Assembly (NCBI RefSeq): GCF_028453695.1
Contig: NC_135773.1
Coordinates: 2,666,001 to 2,730,000, forward strand
Length of the DNA stretch: 64,000 nt
DNA from: Augochlora pura
Lineage: Eukaryota > Arthropoda > Insecta > Hymenoptera > Halictidae
Direction of reading: 5' to 3'
Shown: positions 37,457 to 49,800 of the stretch, one piece after another
Numbering within the stretch: position 1 is the first letter of the stretch
Layout of the letters: each line of letters starts with the position of its first letter
The notes under the pieces: model-generated
The model's database searches: none
Seen by the model: only the letters and a program-made list of their open reading frames with translations
Told to the model about the DNA's origin: nothing
Program-made: the position numbers and the translations under genes

Positions 37457-40194
37457 ATGTACGCTTTAAAGATGCAAGTTGCCTGCCAAAGCGAAGGCAG
37501 TGGGGAGCCAGATGATCCTAGTAGTCATCATCAAGAACCTGCTAGACCTCCCGCTCAAGATTGCAGCTCGTTTGATATTGTTAGAGCTACACAGGTAAAC
37601 GGGAGCCCACAAAATATGTGTTATTCATATTCGTTTTCTATGGTTTTGTACCTCAACTTGTTCTTTCAGTATGGAGCCCTAGATCGTGTAACGGAATTAG
37701 TAGAGGCTGGAGCAGACGTAAATCAACCAGATTCAGAAACTGTAACATTATTACACTGGGCTGCTATAAACAATCGAAAGGATATAGTAAAGTATCTTAT
37801 TGCAAAAGGGGCTGTTGTTGATGCAATTGGTGGAGAACTTGATTCCACACCTTTGCACTGGGCTACAAGGTGAACATTACATTGTAGACTTGTAAGCTTT
37901 TATGATGTGTATATATTAACCAAATAAAATATCTTGTTCTCAGGCAAGGTCACCTGTCTACAGTTGTGATATTAATGAGAGCAGGCGCCGATCCTACTCT
38001 CAGAGACTCTGAAGGATTCTCCTGCATCCATTTAGCAGCACAATTTGGTCATACATCGATTGTTGCTTATCTAGTCGCAAAGGGAGTAAATCCTAATATG
38101 CCAGATAGAAGCGCGATGACACCCCTTATGTGGAGTGCCTACAAAGTAAATAGGTAATGCGAAAAAGCGATAAGCTTATCTATCTTCAAATGACTTCTAT
38201 TGGAATCATATTGCATCTATGACTCTGAAGTCTTTCCTTTTACAGTCTAGACCCGACAAGATTGTTATTAACATTAGGAGCGTCTCACTCGCTCGCAGAC
38301 AATTTTCATGGTAATACAGCTCTGCACTGGGCTATTATAGCTGAGAATAGTACAGCGATATCGACGTTGGTCCACCATGGCGCGTCTTTGGACGTTCCCA
38401 ATATCCGTGACGAGACACCCATGACGTTATTAGGTCGTCATATCGGTGCCGCTTGGTTGGGCCATAAAATTAGCCAAGAGATCCGCGAAAAACAAGGCAG
38501 AACTAGAACATGGTGTAGAGATAAGGTACCAGTTTCATTTGCAACCAACAGCATTCTTTATCCTATGTTCTGAATTTTTGCTTCTTCCAGAGAATGCGCT
38601 GGTACTGTATGGTCAGTACGCCGTTTATAGTTTTTTATCTAATCGGAATGATTCTTCAAAGCGGACTGGATTATCTAGTAAAATTAGGTGCCTTTGTCAC
38701 TCTTTACATAGCGTTATACTTAGCTAATCATTTTATCTTCGATGAACGATTGTTTCATATTGTACCGATGTCAATTTACTTAGCTACGAAGGTAAGTTTT
38801 GCGTACACGATTTCTCTTAACGTACATATACACACGTTGATGATCGTGATAGAACAAATTTATCGAATTGGGTTGTAACTTCGATATATCTTAAACAGAT
38901 AATAAAAAATGTCTTATCGCGAGGACGTGTCCCAGATAACGCACACTGAGAAATGCAAACAATACTTCTACATAATTCTAGATCGTCCTTTGTTACAGAT
39001 GTGGATATACGTTACGTGGGTATTCTGGTTGGGCATACACGCTACATGGTACTTATGGTTGTTGTTGGTAGGTGGTTCGGTACCGTTGTGGATATGTTTT
39101 TTACAGTCCTGGAGAGGCGATCCTGGTGTAATTACAGCGACGCACGAAGATAAGCTGAATGTAAGCATTTTGAGAGAACGCGGTTCAGAAACTGATTTTA
39201 GCTTTTAAATAGTCGTAGATCTTATTAACGTCCAATTATTTGCAGACAATTATAGAATTAGCAGAGTCGGGCGGATTCGAGCCCCAGTCGTTCTGCAGTA
39301 GTTGTTTAGTCAGAAGGCCCATGAGATCCAAACACTGTTCCACGTGTGATCGATGCGTGGCACGTTTCGATCACCATTGCCCGTGGGTCAATAACTGCAT
39401 CGGTAAGCTAATAGAAGTAAAACAAAGCAAAGGCGTGCTTTGCCGTGTCTACCAAGTAATAATCGCGTATTACGGCTTAAACAACGTCCGTCAAATCTAG
39501 ATAATCTAATCTCTTTATATATCAAATTCAAACAGTTTAATCGTACCGTGTAATACTTCTGACGCTCTCTTTTTTTCTGACACATGATGTGTAGGTGCGC
39601 ACAACCACAAGTATTTCCTGGGGTTTCTAGCGTCACTGTTAGGACTCTGTATCGTTGTTTTATCCGCTAGTGTACAGTATTGGCAGTTCGAATGCTGGAC
39701 AAACTTAACGAATGGTCACACTGCTGATAATTATCTTGTTGCTGCGGCTACCTGTGACGCGTGGGTGATGTGGATCACTGCTAATACATCCCTGCATTTC
39801 TTTTGGGTTGGCACGTTGTTGGCGTGCCAGTGTTATCAGGTAGAATATCCGTTTTAGCTCCACCAAACATATGCCATTACAAGATTGCTTCTGAATGACA
39901 TTAAATTTGTAATATTCTTGCTAAGTCAAAGGTCTAATGCAATCTGTTTTTAATTAGATAATGGTTCTCGGAATGACAACGAATGAGCGTATGAATGCTG
40001 GGCGATACACGCACTTCAAGCAAGGAAATCCCTTCCATCGTGGAGCCCTTCAGAATGCTGCCGACTTCTGCAACGTTAGCTTCTGCGGGGTGAAGGCGAA
40101 GCCCAGTTCAGACTGGCTGCACAGCTTTGATCACAAACAGAGCATCGAGAAGTTGCCATTGCTCGCTACCAAGGACAATTTCCAGTACATATAA
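37457..40194 (+). CDS. Hip14: Hip14-type ankyrin-repeat palmitoyltransferase (ZDHHC17 family)
   Basis: Nine coding exons: 37457-37594, 37670-37869, 37944-38153, 38246-38525, 38591-38791, 38999-39160, 39246-39402, 39595-39839, 39958-40194. All borders are GT-AG with consistent phases, giving 1830 nt and 609 residues, near the usual length of about 630. Residues 47 to about 250 are ankyrin repeats (VTLLHWAAIN, STPLHWATR, FSCIHLAAQFG, NTALHWAIIAE), the substrate-binding module. Membrane segments follow in exons 5 and 6. The DHHC cysteine-rich domain starts at Cys414, with paired zinc-type cysteines and the catalytic DHHC at 439-442 (FDHHCPWVNNC). Exon 8 carries the last two membrane segments. 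By family, it S-palmitoylates presynaptic and trafficking proteins such as CSP and SNAP25 at the Golgi and synapse. No key residue is missing. The ATG at 37457 is chosen because it lies just after an acceptor and opens the conserved frame. Confidence 0.96.
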
Positions 40195-40644
40195 ATCATT
40201 TGTTGATGAGGAAAAAAACTGTCACTGGTGACGCGTTCATTCCAGCCGTCAGAAGCTAAAACTGTGTCATATCATTTCTGCCTGAAGCATTTTCTGGGCC
40301 ACTAAACAGAGTTACTCCGCAAAAAAGCAGTTTTTGCACAAGTGAGTTCGTTGTTCCAGTGATTTTTGCGTATACAGATATTGAATTGGAAGTAATTTTC
40401 GTACACAGGCGGATGAGCCACGGGACTTTGAAAACGCGTCTATTGTAAAAGACTGTTCTATGACCGTAAGTATGCGTGTCCTCCTATTGCCATCATTTTT
40501 CCGTATTTTTTATCGTACGAGCATCGAACGATATGCACAAGTACTTTGAACAACTTTTTCGAAAGGATCGCTCAGCGAGCTCTTTTTTTGGCCACCTGTA
40601 TTTATTCGAATCTATTCTCCCGACGGGATTAACGATAATTTACA

Positions 40645-40688
40645 ATGTAAAACATATATATATATATATATATATATATGTTTTACAT
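40645..40688. repeat. Perfect 44-bp palindrome with (AT)13 core
   Basis: ATGTAAAAC at 40645-40653, then (AT)13, then GTTTTACAT at 40680-40688, the exact reverse complement of the left arm. In RNA it would fold into a long hairpin. It lies about 450 bp after the Hip14 stop, probably in its 3' UTR. An AT microsatellite that expanded inside a pre-existing palindrome is the simplest origin. Confidence 0.9.
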
Positions 40689-43108
40689 GTAAGCGTAACG
40701 TAATCATTAAAGGTGAATACGTTAACGTTCATTTCCAAGAATTGTCCTTAGTTATATGTAACACCGTGGAAGAGATAGAATATCAAACTGGTTCGAATTA
40801 TAATACTGTCCAACAAATTGTAATTTTATTTTTTGACAATCGATAGACAATTTATATAACTATAATTTCAATCTTTGTAATGTTATATTTGGACAATTTT
40901 TCAGACAGCATGAAAAATTCGATTTTTATAAAATTAAATTTCTCAGAAAATAAGGAAAAAGATGTATAAGTTGTCTATTGCCTTGTGAAACGCATAACTA
41001 ATGTTGGACAGTGTCATATCTGCGCGAGCAGTAATATTTCAATCATATCGAAGAACAATATATACCTTTGTAAGAAAGAACCATGACAGTCAGTTCTACG
41101 AGATCACTATACGATGTACTTTTCAATGATATTATTTATTATAATTGTTTGTACTTTGTAGCTTTCAAACGCTGTAGAAATACATCTACGAACGAAAGAC
41201 GAACAGCAATATCGTCGCAATTTTTTGCTAAACGCCTTTCAAAAGCAGCAATTCTGTATTACATACAAAGAGTTCGTAACTTCAGAGAAACATAGAGAAA
41301 AGAAGTTGCCGATCATGAGTTATAGCATATACATACATGTATATACCTATAAGTAAACTATGTTTAAGGATTTCAATTAAGCAATTAAAAAACGAACACT
41401 CCACGTAACCAGATTACGATAGATAAATTTGAATTGCATATTATCGTTGGCTGTATAATCTGTTCTTTCGTACCTATGAATAAGTTCACCAGTCTTTAAG
41501 TGCCACGCTTGTATTCTTCAATGGACATCCAATACCTATGTAACTCTTTACACTTCTAATCTCGTAAGGTTTGATTAACATTGTTATATCTAATTCATGA
41601 TTAATTGCATTGAGAAAATGAGAAATGGTGAACATTTTAACGATAGCAATATAAATATATTTACAAAATAGCGTATACATAAAAAATTGTTTACAATGTC
41701 TGTTCCAATGGGTGTCACACGTGAATAATATTAGCAAATTTTCGAAAATCTATCTTACTTGTACGTAGTGATTTAACAGAAAAATTGAAAATTAAAAGAA
41801 CGGTTTGAAACAGGTACAGAACGGAACTTTTTTGTATGACAATGTCAAAGGTGACGATTAAGCGTACGATATAGATATTAACTTGGTCAAGTTCAATGTT
41901 CTTTCACATTCCAAAACATGTATTCGCGCCTTTAATTGTAAATTCCTTCTTTTACCTGAATATTAATACACAGTTCAGTTGTCTATTTATCTTTCCGGTT
42001 TGAATTAAAAATATATTCGAACGATACACTGTACTGTTAAGGTTGCAGGCACCCACGTCAATTCCAGTTTTTATCATTATTAGAGACAACAGCTGTAACA
42101 GTTGCGTTATACGCACAATTACTGTGGAAAAGAGTAAAATTGTACGATTGAATTGCAACCTTAGCAGGATCTTACTTCGTTAGTATGGAACGAGGTTCCA
42201 TTTTATCAAGTTGTAGTAGGTGATATTCTGTTAATGGTTACCAATTGTTACTACCACAGATTCCCATCGATGGAGTGCGTGTATTATATATTTGACATCG
42301 CATTTCGAATAGGTGCCTAAATGTTTCATCGTTGTCTTACCTACAACGTTGTAGGGAATCGATGAACGAGTACGTGACAGCTGTATTTTAATTTTTGATA
42401 TAACACAAATTCTCAGTAGTGTCTAGAAAACAAATACACAATGTAAAAACTTGGTTGTTTCGCCTGGGTTCGAAGTGTTTTCGCGATAAAGCAGGAATGG
42501 AGTAGCAATTGTGTGTTATAATTTGTATTGATTGTATGATAGAACTTTCACTGGTCTCAGGCTAGTTATAATTGTGTACGACTGATTATATTTTATGTAC
42601 AGATCATTTGGTTTTATTATACATATATAATGATGTAAATAGTCAGGTATTTTATTTTGATAGTTTTGATCGCCTTATACTTTTTTTTTCTAATGCACCT
42701 GTGTACAGAAGAGAATTGACATTCGGTACATTCTGTCCTGTGTATCATTATTAAATGGGAGAAATCACTTGTTCCCATAATTGGACCGCTTGTACAGAAT
42801 GTTAAAACATGGTTTTACCACGAAACGTTGAAGCGTCCGCATAGGGTTAAGAGAGTCAATGATATTAATTCAGAATCGAATACTCGATTGTTGGAATTCA
42901 CTTGAAGAAACATGTGTATAAATATTCTAAATACAAGCGTAAGTTAAGCGTAAATTGATTTGTACCAGACTGCTCGACTAACCGTTGAAACGAATACGTT
43001 TGTTAGGTGTAACTTTCTTTTTTAATGTATTTATGTGTATTTCCGTTCTAGTCTGACCGATATTAGGGGTAACTCGACATTTAGGATTTTATTTAACGAT
43101 TAACAATA

Positions 43109-43427
43109 TAAACCCTCGGAAGTCGGTAGTTAGAGACTTCCATGAGCAATGTTGTTCAGATCTATGCAGATCATAATTTATCAATATTTTTAGACACTAA
43201 ATCGTCAGTTTTTCAGATATCTAATTTTTTACTTCGGAAACTTTTTTGCGTTTTATTTTTGAATGTTATATAAATATCGTAGAATATTCTTTAGACTTTA
43301 TAAAAACATTTTGGTGTTAAATATCTTATAACAGAATTCTTTAGTTAGCTTGTTAGCTTTCGGAAACCAAGAAGTATGAAGCATTTGGGGGCCGCAAGAG
43401 ACCTAGGCACCGCCGTCCGAGGGTTAA
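43109..43427. mobile_element. TTAA-type MITE (CCTCGGA ends)
   Basis: The left end is TAAACCCTCGGAAGTCGG and the right end, read inwards on the minus strand, is TTAACCCTCGGACGGCGG; they share about 11 terminal bases. The right side keeps TTAA while the left has drifted to TAAA. Length about 319 bp, no coding capacity. End structure fits a non-autonomous piggyBac-type element. Confidence 0.6.
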
Positions 43428-44328
43428 TAGTTATCATATTACGTAAGTGTGCGCGACAAACACTTATCTAACAGCGGTCTCCGTTTACCAACGATTCGGG
43501 AGAGCCGGTAACCAAGAATGCATTTGAACATTTTGAGAAACATACACGCAATAAACGAACAAATATACAAAACAACACGGGACAAATTTTTATAATTAAT
43601 GTTTTGACATATTTTACTTGTGTGCGTTGCGAACGTCTACTTTGAATGGTGCAGGAGGTAACGAAATGTCGACGGCGCAATTAAAACATGACAGACAACG
43701 CGTGAGCACGTGAATATATATATTGTAGTTGATAAAACAAAAAAAAAAATGTTTCCGGTGAAAGGACATTAAATGTAATCTTGTAAAACACTTTTTGCGA
43801 CTTGTTACACATTTGGAATATACATAATAATGCCTCCTTGCGAACGATACACGTCGCGTAGACCAGCTTACAGCTGCTGTATCGAATCTTGCTAGACTAA
43901 ACTAAACTGTTCTAATATACTTCCAACCGAATCGATGTAAATATATCCGTTTTTCCGTTCACTTCGAACTGCGTTTCAAAGATTAAGAACAATTTAGCGG
44001 GACACGATGGAAGTCTAAGAAATTTTGGTAAATAATTGCGAAATTAAATCAAAATAACTATGTGTCATAAAATGAATAAAAATGAAAATGATCAATTGTT
44101 TGCTTGTCATTCATCAATTCCAAAATTTTGTTAATAGGTCTGAATTGCGTTTTTATAGTCTCATAATAACTGTACACCTAATTCTTGTTACTTCAGACTT
44201 ATAGAAGTATAGCGTATTGCAATAATTTTTAGAAACATTTGAATGCAATTAACCATTTCTGTTACTTTCGTTCGACAGTTTAGTTCTGTTCTCGTTCAAT
44301 GTTAATTTAATATTAGTTTTGGTTCAAC

Positions 44329-45880
44329 TTGTGTTCAAGAAATGTGTTTATCATGGTTTCTGCAGACGAGTATCCATGCGTTGATGCAACCGAAGCTTCC
44401 AACATATCATGTTTGCCATCAGATAGCTGTGGAATTGACACCAGCGTCAAAGAGTCTGATACCGAACCTATGAACCAAGAGGGTAATATTCTCGGGGAAT
44501 ATAATTGTACATAAATCAGGTTTTACCAGCAAATAGAAATTAAATAATACGATTCTGCAGTTAAAGATTGTTCATGTCACAAGCTATATGGAATTATAAA
44601 CCGAGGAGTTCCAGCAGAGCAGTATTACAGAACAGATGCAGCAGATCCGTCGTCTAAGAAGGAACAATCGATTAGTCAAAAGCCGCCTTTGCAATCGACA
44701 ATGCCATGTTTATGTCGCGCTCATAAGATGTAAAATCATTACTTTCACACTACGGGACATGATTATTTACTGATTTACATTTTGATTCTAGGCCTTACAC
44801 TTTACCACTGAAATATAAAAACGGTAATTCTGAGGGAAATTATACTATTACTACGGATGTTGTTTTTCTTCGTGAATTATGTTTAGACTCTTTCTGAATG
44901 ATCTTTTAGATGTATCAAACCGTTCGCCACTGTGGTGTCCTTTCCCATGGAAATGGTCCAACAAAGGATATCCACGCAGACAAGATAAAACATACAAGGT
45001 TAAATTGAAACAACAGAAATGCCCCCATTATGCTGAGGTACTGCAGTGTAGATAAGTAATTCCTCTGCTTATTTTAAATATTATATTTATATGTTTAGTG
45101 TATTCAACTTAGGATTACTTCTATACGAGGTTAAAGGGTTGCCATACTTTAGGAGATTTATCTTATGAGATAGTAGTTAACAATATTCTCTTTTAATACA
45201 GCCATTTATGTGCTGTGAAATATCAGAAGGCATACCCAACAAAAGAAGTATTAAACCTCTAAAAACAGTCACAGCATCAAAAGTTGAAGAAAAGGCGAAA
45301 ATTGAAAATCTGAGACCAATGGAGAAGATAGAGATCTATTACTTTGACCATGGGAATTCAGCGTAGGTGAAACATTATGAATGCAATTCAAAATATTGTT
45401 CACAGTGCACAAGAGCTATTGTATAAGGACATATGATTACTTCTTTCATTCAGATACTTTAGAACAACGGATTCCCCACCGATTTTGGCGACAGAGAAGT
45501 GCGCTGAAAAGACCGACCAAGCGGCAACGCGGTTTTGGGCTGAAATATTTGGGACAATTCACATTGGCACAGCCTTTGTCACGGCGTTTATCCTACAATT
45601 AATTCGCTTCGTGCTCTACAGCATTATCAGACCGCTCACCGTGGGCATTATGCAAATGTTTGCGGATTATTTCATAAAACCTTGCCTATCCATTCTGTTC
45701 AACGCTCTTATCCAACCTGTGCTGATTTTATTCTATAACATTGCGACCTCGTTGAAGGATCTTTGCGAACCTATCGCTGAAGCAATTGGTCTATTTTTGA
45801 GAGAGATTGCCAGCTTGTTTGCAGCGATTCGGATAGTTGAAGTGAAACAGGGTGTTCCTCCTACGGTTAATTGCACTTGA
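44329..45880 (+). CDS. Uncharacterised Cys-rich protein with hydrophobic C terminus
   Basis: Six-exon model: 44329-44482, 44561-44729, 44792-44823, 44910-45037, 45202-45362, 45454-45880. All borders are GT-AG and phases agree, giving 1071 nt and 356 residues. I do not recognise the family. The N terminus is acidic (SVKESDTEPMNQE). The middle has Cys pairs (DCSCHKLYG, PCLCRAH, LWCPFPWKW, KCPHYAEPFMCCE) that could bind metal or form disulphides. A basic Lys/Glu segment follows. The last about 110 residues hold hydrophobic stretches near 248-275 and 290-315, separated by RPLTVGIMQMFADYF, then an amphipathic end. Membrane association is likely; function is unknown. The 32-nt third exon is unusually small but is needed to avoid in-frame stops. 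An alternative start is Met9 (44353). The gene ends convergently with Mob2. Confidence 0.72.
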
Positions 45881-46822
45881 CAGAGGAGACGTGCAAGGTT
45901 CACACGATCTTCCATTTTTATTCGCGAAACGAGAATATTACTTAATGAGATTGTGATCATACATATCTTACAATGACGTAGAAGGTGTATGACTGATGGA
46001 CTCAGTTCATGATGGGTGGCTGCAGCTGGTTTGGAAAAACTGGAGTGAGGCAAGAGGAAGCCGATTTCGAGAATCTGAATGCTGAAAACACTTAGACTCA
46101 AAATAGGATAGATGTAATTCATAGAAATTTATACTGTTTTAAGCCAATGATTGCTAGTTTCTTACACATGACGGTGCTTTCATTGCAGAGTAGGATAAAA
46201 TGCTTCGTTTCTTGTAACGATGATGGTAACGATGATCGAAAGTAAAGGACATTGATGACACAATGATGATTGCAGGACTGGAAAAAAGCGACTGAATGAG
46301 TTGGACCGTAAATAACACATGCCTTAACACCAGGTATATATTTGGTATTACTTTAACTTTACAATATTATTATCGTTTCATTCGCTTTGTCTCATATCGT
46401 TATTTGTATTTTTTTTACAGAACAAATTATCTCTTATAGCAACTAACTTTGTCAATAATAATCAATAATTATCCTTCGTCTCTTCCGTATATCTTACTGT
46501 TTAATAAATTATGTACAATCTCACAAACAACAAACGGAGGAACCTAATTACATCATGTAGTTGTTGTTCACACTTCGCTATGTACAGGTACTACTGGTTT
46601 TTACAGAACTGCGCTTTCGCTCCACCTGCGTGTGGTCGTTTATCCTTTAAACTCTGTTGCTCGCATATTCTATGTTTTTAAAAAAAAAAAAGAGAAAAAG
46701 AGAGAGAAAGGCAGAGAGGAAAAAGGGAGAAGGGAGAGAAAAAACTTAAAACGGTGGAAAACAAACGCCTATCGTCACCTAGTCTCAGGAACTGCAACCT
46801 CTGGCTTGCTGTGCATTGCGAT
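45881..46822. other. Convergent 3' region between the unknown gene and Mob2
   Basis: Probably the 3' UTRs of the two converging genes. No coding exon. Contains an A/G-rich tract at about 46679-46745 (pyrimidine-rich in Mob2 sense). Polyadenylation sites could not be assigned with confidence. Confidence 0.45.
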
Positions 46823-49800
46823 CTAGGTGGCTGTGGTCGGAGTCTCCTGGATGGCTAAGGTTTGTGAAGGCGCAGATGATGATGTCGAGTCACCTGCAAC
46901 CGGAGAACCACTGTCAGTAATTGTAATTCAATCATTCACAATAATCATACACAATAAAGCTAATAAAATACATTAGTATCATTAAAATGGTTCATAAGTT
47001 AAATCTTCTTCTCTATTGACTCTGATAATCGTCTTTAGGAGCTTATTGGTAAGTAGAATAGTACAGTTTTCTTCTCTTTTGGCTGTAAAAGATATGTTAG
47101 GACTTCGTCAGACTTTATTCATTCGTGAATTATTAAAAAGTGAGACATAGAAAGGAAAAATGAAAAATGTAGCATTAAATTATGAATGGCGTTCTGTGGC
47201 GCCGAAGGGATTACACAAAATCATCAATATGCATATAGATATTCGACGACCATTATCCCGGTGTGCGTCACCACGTTCATTTATGTAACCACGCGATTTT
47301 AGTGGGTCGGTATTGCTTGTATGGCTATACGCTGTATGCATATGCCATAACTGGTGCTGCTAATAGGAAGGGGTTGAACGATATAATAATTCTGTCCTCC
47401 TTTTCTTTTTGCAAACACTTCTAGATCTAATGGTAGATAAACTGTCTTCGACGCCAAAGAGTAAAATTACTACGCCATTTACCAATTGCGCAAAATCGTG
47501 TGTTAAATATATTAGCTGTATCGTTCTGTTAAGTCTACTCCGAAGGTCCACTTAGGGGTTGAAGCAGCGAAGAAAGATCGGTCTTTCAGATTTAGACTGA
47601 AGGTCCACGAGCGTTGCATAATAATATCGATCGGCCGTGGTCGAGCTTACCCAAGAGGGCAGCCTCTAAGTCCCCCAAGATCTCCGTTTCCTTGGGATCG
47701 ATCAGGTTGAAGCGTTGATTAAGGAGCGTGAGGTGGGCGAACACACAATTGAGGTGAGCGTGCAACCCCAATAGTGCTACCTCTCTGAAGTGGCAGTGGT
47801 AAATGTGTGCCACCACGTGGTACAGTAGCCGCAGGATCTTACGCACTATCGATTCGAACGAGCTAGGAAATTCATTTGCTGAAACATCAACGAAACCCAA
47901 CGATTACCGCCGTTATTACTTATCCTCCATCGGCGCGCACATTATTGAAGACAGAGAACAGTCGATGTGCCAAAGTTAATAAAATTTATTTTCATTGGTA
48001 ACTGTTTTATGTGCCAAAGTTAACATCGTCGCACAGAATTATAGCGAAACTCCGTTTTGCAAATGATTTATAACATAGTGCTGAAAAACACTATTGCTAA
48101 AAATGGCATATATGAAGCAATCTTTGCAGAAAAGACAGAAAATTTCGAGACGCAATTAGGTAAGTACATATTTTTGAATAATGCAAAGCTAGGAAAGATA
48201 CTTACGACTAGAGTGTTTTCTATCAAAAGAGTCCTCATTTTATCTCGTGCTGTTCTTACGAGCAGTTTATACAGTGACATTTTGTGAATTAAAATCTGTT
48301 CCCAACTTTTAATATTCTAAAAATACATTGTTTCCGTATACTGATTATGGACAGATTTCTATGAAAATTAATCTACGAACATCGGGATCAAATGGTAACC
48401 GAACAAATTCTTTGGAGAACTGTCGCTACCATTCGTTAACGCAGGCGTTCTCCAGCATTTTNNNNNNNNNNNNNNNNNNNNNNNNNNNNNNNNNNNNNNN
48501 NNNNNNNNNNNNNNNNNNNNNNNNNNNNNNNNNNNNNNNNNNNNNNNNNNNNNNNNNNNNNCCCCCCCCCCCCCCCCCCCCCCCCACCCAACTGGAAACA
48601 TAGTTTCTGTCTAACGAGGGCAAACACAATAAGCAAAGAGGCGAAATCCATAAAACCGGGAGGTAGGACAGAACGCCGGCCGTAAAATACCATTTTTCTC
48701 CGGACGATTCACATAAAAGCTTTAGCGATCTCGATTTGCGATCTGGGTTATGTGCTCCATAAAACGGCAAAAAATTGATCATCGAACGAACGATTGAATA
48801 TTCGGCGACGGTGTTACGCGAAACAGTTCTTCGTCCGATGATGTTCTGGACTACTTACCATATTTCGTAGGAAATATAGTCTCGTCACTAACGGTGCGTT
48901 GTGTAAAAGTCATAACATAATCTATATACTGTGGCGCTGCCACTCTCGTTTTCTTCCCTTTCTCATCGAACCACAGATACGTTCTGAAACACGATAACAG
49001 AGCGAAAATTACTCGACCGGGTAACGTCGGGCAGAACGGACCAACAAAGGAAGAAACGGCCGAAAGAAATCGCCGGGGAAAAAAAACTTGGAACTGTTCG
49101 AAGAACGCTCCTTAAAACTCTTCCTTTGCCGCGTTCTTTCTTTTTTTTTCGTGTTCTTAGAGGAGTGTTCTTAGACGAAAAAAAAACTTTTCCGGAGAAC
49201 TACATTCCTGGAGCTCCAGTTTCTTTTTGCCACGGACATTAACGCGCTGTGTCTTAATGAAATTTTATAAATTGCATTCCTCGGGATCGTACACCATTAA
49301 CTTACCAAACATGTTTAAGACAATTATGATGAAAATTATGGACAGAAACAGTGAACGATACCACACAGTAAAATTCGACATCCGGTAAAAACTATTCACA
49401 TTGTGATTTGAATATCTGATGTCTGACGAGAGCTACAGAAACGTCCTCGTTCAGAATTTACTACAAAATTACGTAATTGAATCATATCCTTCTTTGTGAC
49501 TTTAAAATTCATTTAAAACAGTTGAGAGTACTACAATTGCTTTTGACGCTACAAAATTGTGGTTTTATTCAGAAATATGATGTAAATTCTATTTCATTAT
49601 TACATTATATTATTATTTAATTATACTACATTTTGTCTATTAGTGCAAAAATAAATGTTAATTTAGGTCAACGTAGTACCGTAAAGGGTATTGCAGTGAA
49701 TAAAAAAAATAAAATTACTTTCTTGCTCAGTGCGTCAATTAGGGACGAAATAGAAATGTTCTTTTTCCTTTAGTGATCCGAATGACACAGCAGTAAGAAG

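Larger units (their letters stand above)
40195..44328. other. Hip14 3' UTR and intergenic DNA
   Basis: AT-rich with several possible polyadenylation signals; the Hip14 3' end cannot be fixed. It contains a perfect 44-bp palindrome at 40645-40688 and a TTAA-type MITE at 43109-43427, listed separately. No coding exon recognised on either strand. Confidence 0.45.
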
